NCBI GenBank assembly: GCA_944321015.1
Contig: CALUJS010000002.1
Coordinates: 62,001-126,000 of the forward strand
Source of the DNA: an uncultured Phocaeicola sp.
Lineage (GTDB): Bacteria > Bacteroidota > Bacteroidia > Bacteroidales > Bacteroidaceae
DNA: 64,000 nt
Direction of reading: 5' to 3'
Below are positions 62,962 through 64,000 of the stretch, piece after piece. A program made the position numbers and the translations under genes. The notes below the pieces were generated by a model, which saw only the letters and a program-made list of their open reading frames with translations, was not told where the DNA came from and did no database searches. How positions within the stretch are numbered: position 1 is the stretch's first letter; each line of letters starts with the position of its first letter.

Positions 62962-63639
62962 TCAATCTCTGCGCCCGCCCAGATAAATCATCACATAATA
63001 AAGCAGGGTTGCCAAAGAACTGAGCGCCGCGATGACATAAGTATATGCCGCCGAGCGGAGCGCATCGGTTGCCTTGTCGTGCGTGCGCACCGTGGTGATG
63101 CCCGCGTTGTTCAGCCAGGCCAAGGCACGGCGGCTGGCATCAATCTCCACCGGGAGGGTGACGAAACTGAATAGTGTAGTCATGGCAAACAGCACGATGC
63201 CTATCAGCATCAGTCCGGGGAAGCTCTTTATCATGAACATGCCTACCAGCAGAATCCAAGGCACGATGCTTGAAGAAAATTGCACAATGGGCACCAAGGC
63301 CGAACGCATGCGCAGCGGCGCGTAGGCCCGTGCGTGCTGCACGGCGTGTCCGCACTCGTGGGCCGCTACGGCTGCTGCCGCCACGCTGTTGCTGTTGTAC
63401 ACACCTTCGCTCAGGTTCACCGTCTTGTTCGCAGGGTTGTAGTGGTCGGTCAGCATGCCCGGCGTATGCGTCACCTGCACGTCGTAGATGCCGTTGTCGT
63501 GTAGCATCTTCATGGCTATCTCGCGTCCTGTCATGCCGTTTTCGGTCGGTATCTTCGAGTAACGTTCAAATTTGTTTTTCAGGTTAGCCTGCACCAGATA
63601 GCTGATGACAGCTATGGCAATAAACAGTATCCAATACAT
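62962..63639 (-). CDS. Zinc metallopeptidase, YugP family (DUF2/PF04298)
   Basis: 225 aa. N-terminal membrane helix (about 2-18), then zinc motif AAHECGHAVQHA (His94, Glu95, His98), followed by membrane segments (about 118-160) and a C-terminal helix (about 190-215). YugP-type peptidases are integral membrane metalloproteases of unknown substrate. The conserved MTGREIAMKMLHDNGI near 36 and DASRRALAWLNNAG near 175 match the family. -7 box TATATTTG at 63714-63721. The FecR gene upstream ends about 200 bp earlier. Confidence 0.9.
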   Translation of the reverse strand: MYWILFIAIAVISYLVQANLKNKFERYSKIPTENGMTGREIAMKMLHDNGIYDVQVTHTPGMLTDHYNPANKTVNLSEGVYNSNSVAAAAVAAHECGHAVQHARAYAPLRMRSALVPIVQFSSSIVPWILLVGMFMIKSFPGLMLIGIVLFAMTTLFSFVTLPVEIDASRRALAWLNNAGITTVRTHDKATDALRSAAYTYVIAALSSLATLLYYVMIYLGGRRD

Positions 63640-63713
63640 AGGTTCTCAGTTTTTCGTTTGTTATGTTTTTGATTAATAAATGGTTTCTCATGCAAAGAAT
63701 GCAAATGATGTGC

Positions 63714-63721
63714 CAAATATA
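63714..63721 (-). promoter_or_regulatory. -7 box of the YugP-like gene
   Basis: TATATTTG on the minus strand, 74 bp before the start codon. Nothing else is evident in 63640-63837. Confidence 0.45.
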
Positions 63722-63837
63722 AGGGATAAAAAGGGAACAAGCCGTCCGGGCATGTCCTTTTTGAGAATGTTTTAGTAAAAGAATGTTTTTCCCTGACAGC
63801 CGCATGACAACTTGACCGGAATTTCGTCGGGAGATGG

Positions 63838-64000
63838 TCACTCCACATAAAGGCGACCGTCGGCTTTGAGCGTGACTTTGAATTTGTTCATGCGGTTCAG
63901 CAGCGTGACGGCATGTTGCAGATCCTTTCTACGGTCGGCCGCATAGTGAAGGCGCGCGTTCATGGCATCGGCGTTGCAGAACACGATGGACACGTTGTAC
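63838..64000 (-). CDS. FecR-family anti-sigma factor, C-terminal fragment (window edge)
   Basis: The last 53 codons of a gene running in from beyond base 64000, stop codon at 63838-63840. The peptide (VSIVFCNADAMNARLHYAAD, then HAVTLLNRMNKFKVTLKADG) matches the C-terminal DUF4974 end of FecR proteins: beta strand, F.NP-like turn and the helix that weighs two hydrophobic positions. If so it is a third FecR. Unlike the other two it is not followed by SusC but by the YugP-like peptidase gene. Confidence 0.72.
   Translation of the reverse strand, partial: YNVSIVFCNADAMNARLHYAADRRKDLQHAVTLLNRMNKFKVTLKADGRLYVE

Overview
The window reads as a GC-rich member of the Bacteroidales (Bacteroidaceae-like). 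Evidence: SusC/SusD pairs driven by ECF sigma/FecR modules, -7 promoter boxes of the Bacteroidetes form TAnnTTTG, a B12-dependent methylmalonyl-CoA mutase, FloA/NfeD, a YugP-type peptidase and many DUF families typical of the order. I cannot name the genus. No tRNA, rRNA, phage, insertion sequence or CRISPR was found.

Layout. 1-5.5 kb: minus-strand uptake locus (ECF sigma, FecR, SusC with STN domain, SusD cut by the window edge). 6-11 kb: AmpG-like permease, SpoIID/LytB protein and a glycosyltransferase-DUF4922 fusion. 11-13.3 kb: rlmN, pdxA. 13.3-18.9 kb: secreted protein, xseA, subtilase, mnmA and an orphan ECF sigma. 19.3-23.7 kb: ExuT-like permease, then a sigma-54 activator-lptE-TPR-secG operon. 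24.1-32.6 kb: second uptake locus (FecR, SusC, SusD, DUF4843, PKD-like lipoprotein) with no sigma gene beside it. 32.6-43 kb: HD hydrolase, nhaA, DUF486 protein, TtcA-like protein, TPR/PD40 protein, NfeD, FloA, nucleoside phosphorylase, PiT phosphate transporter. 43-53.2 kb: two paralogous YidE/AspT-type transporters bracketing an OmpA-like barrel, DUF3256, EamA, an NCS2 permease with a DUF5020 protein, an AI-2E-type permease and a HAD phosphatase. 53.3-61.8 kb: cobalamin riboswitch, TonB receptor, DUF4374 lipoprotein, then mutA and mutB, a B12 acquisition and use neighbourhood. 61.8-64 kb: a 1.1 kb repeat-filled gap, a YugP-type peptidase and the tail of a third FecR.

The most unusual signal lies between genes. 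Ten intergenic arrays carry short dyads at a nearly fixed pitch of 21-23 bp (or about 42 bp, two turns of the same pitch). Five belong to one family centred on CATATG with exact 22-bp spacing. The others have unrelated sequences with the same geometry. They lie at boundaries between transcription units and create spurious repetitive reading frames. In at least one array the sequence drifts while the dyad and the phase stay. I know of no described system that matches, but I could not search.

Second-tier observations: both SusC genes carry a 9-nt G/C homopolymer just after the STN domain (possible phase variation); a DUF4374 lipoprotein lies in a riboswitch-controlled cobalamin operon; an ECF sigma and a FecR appear as separated orphans; and the susD-side genes of the second locus are much richer in A+T than everything around them.
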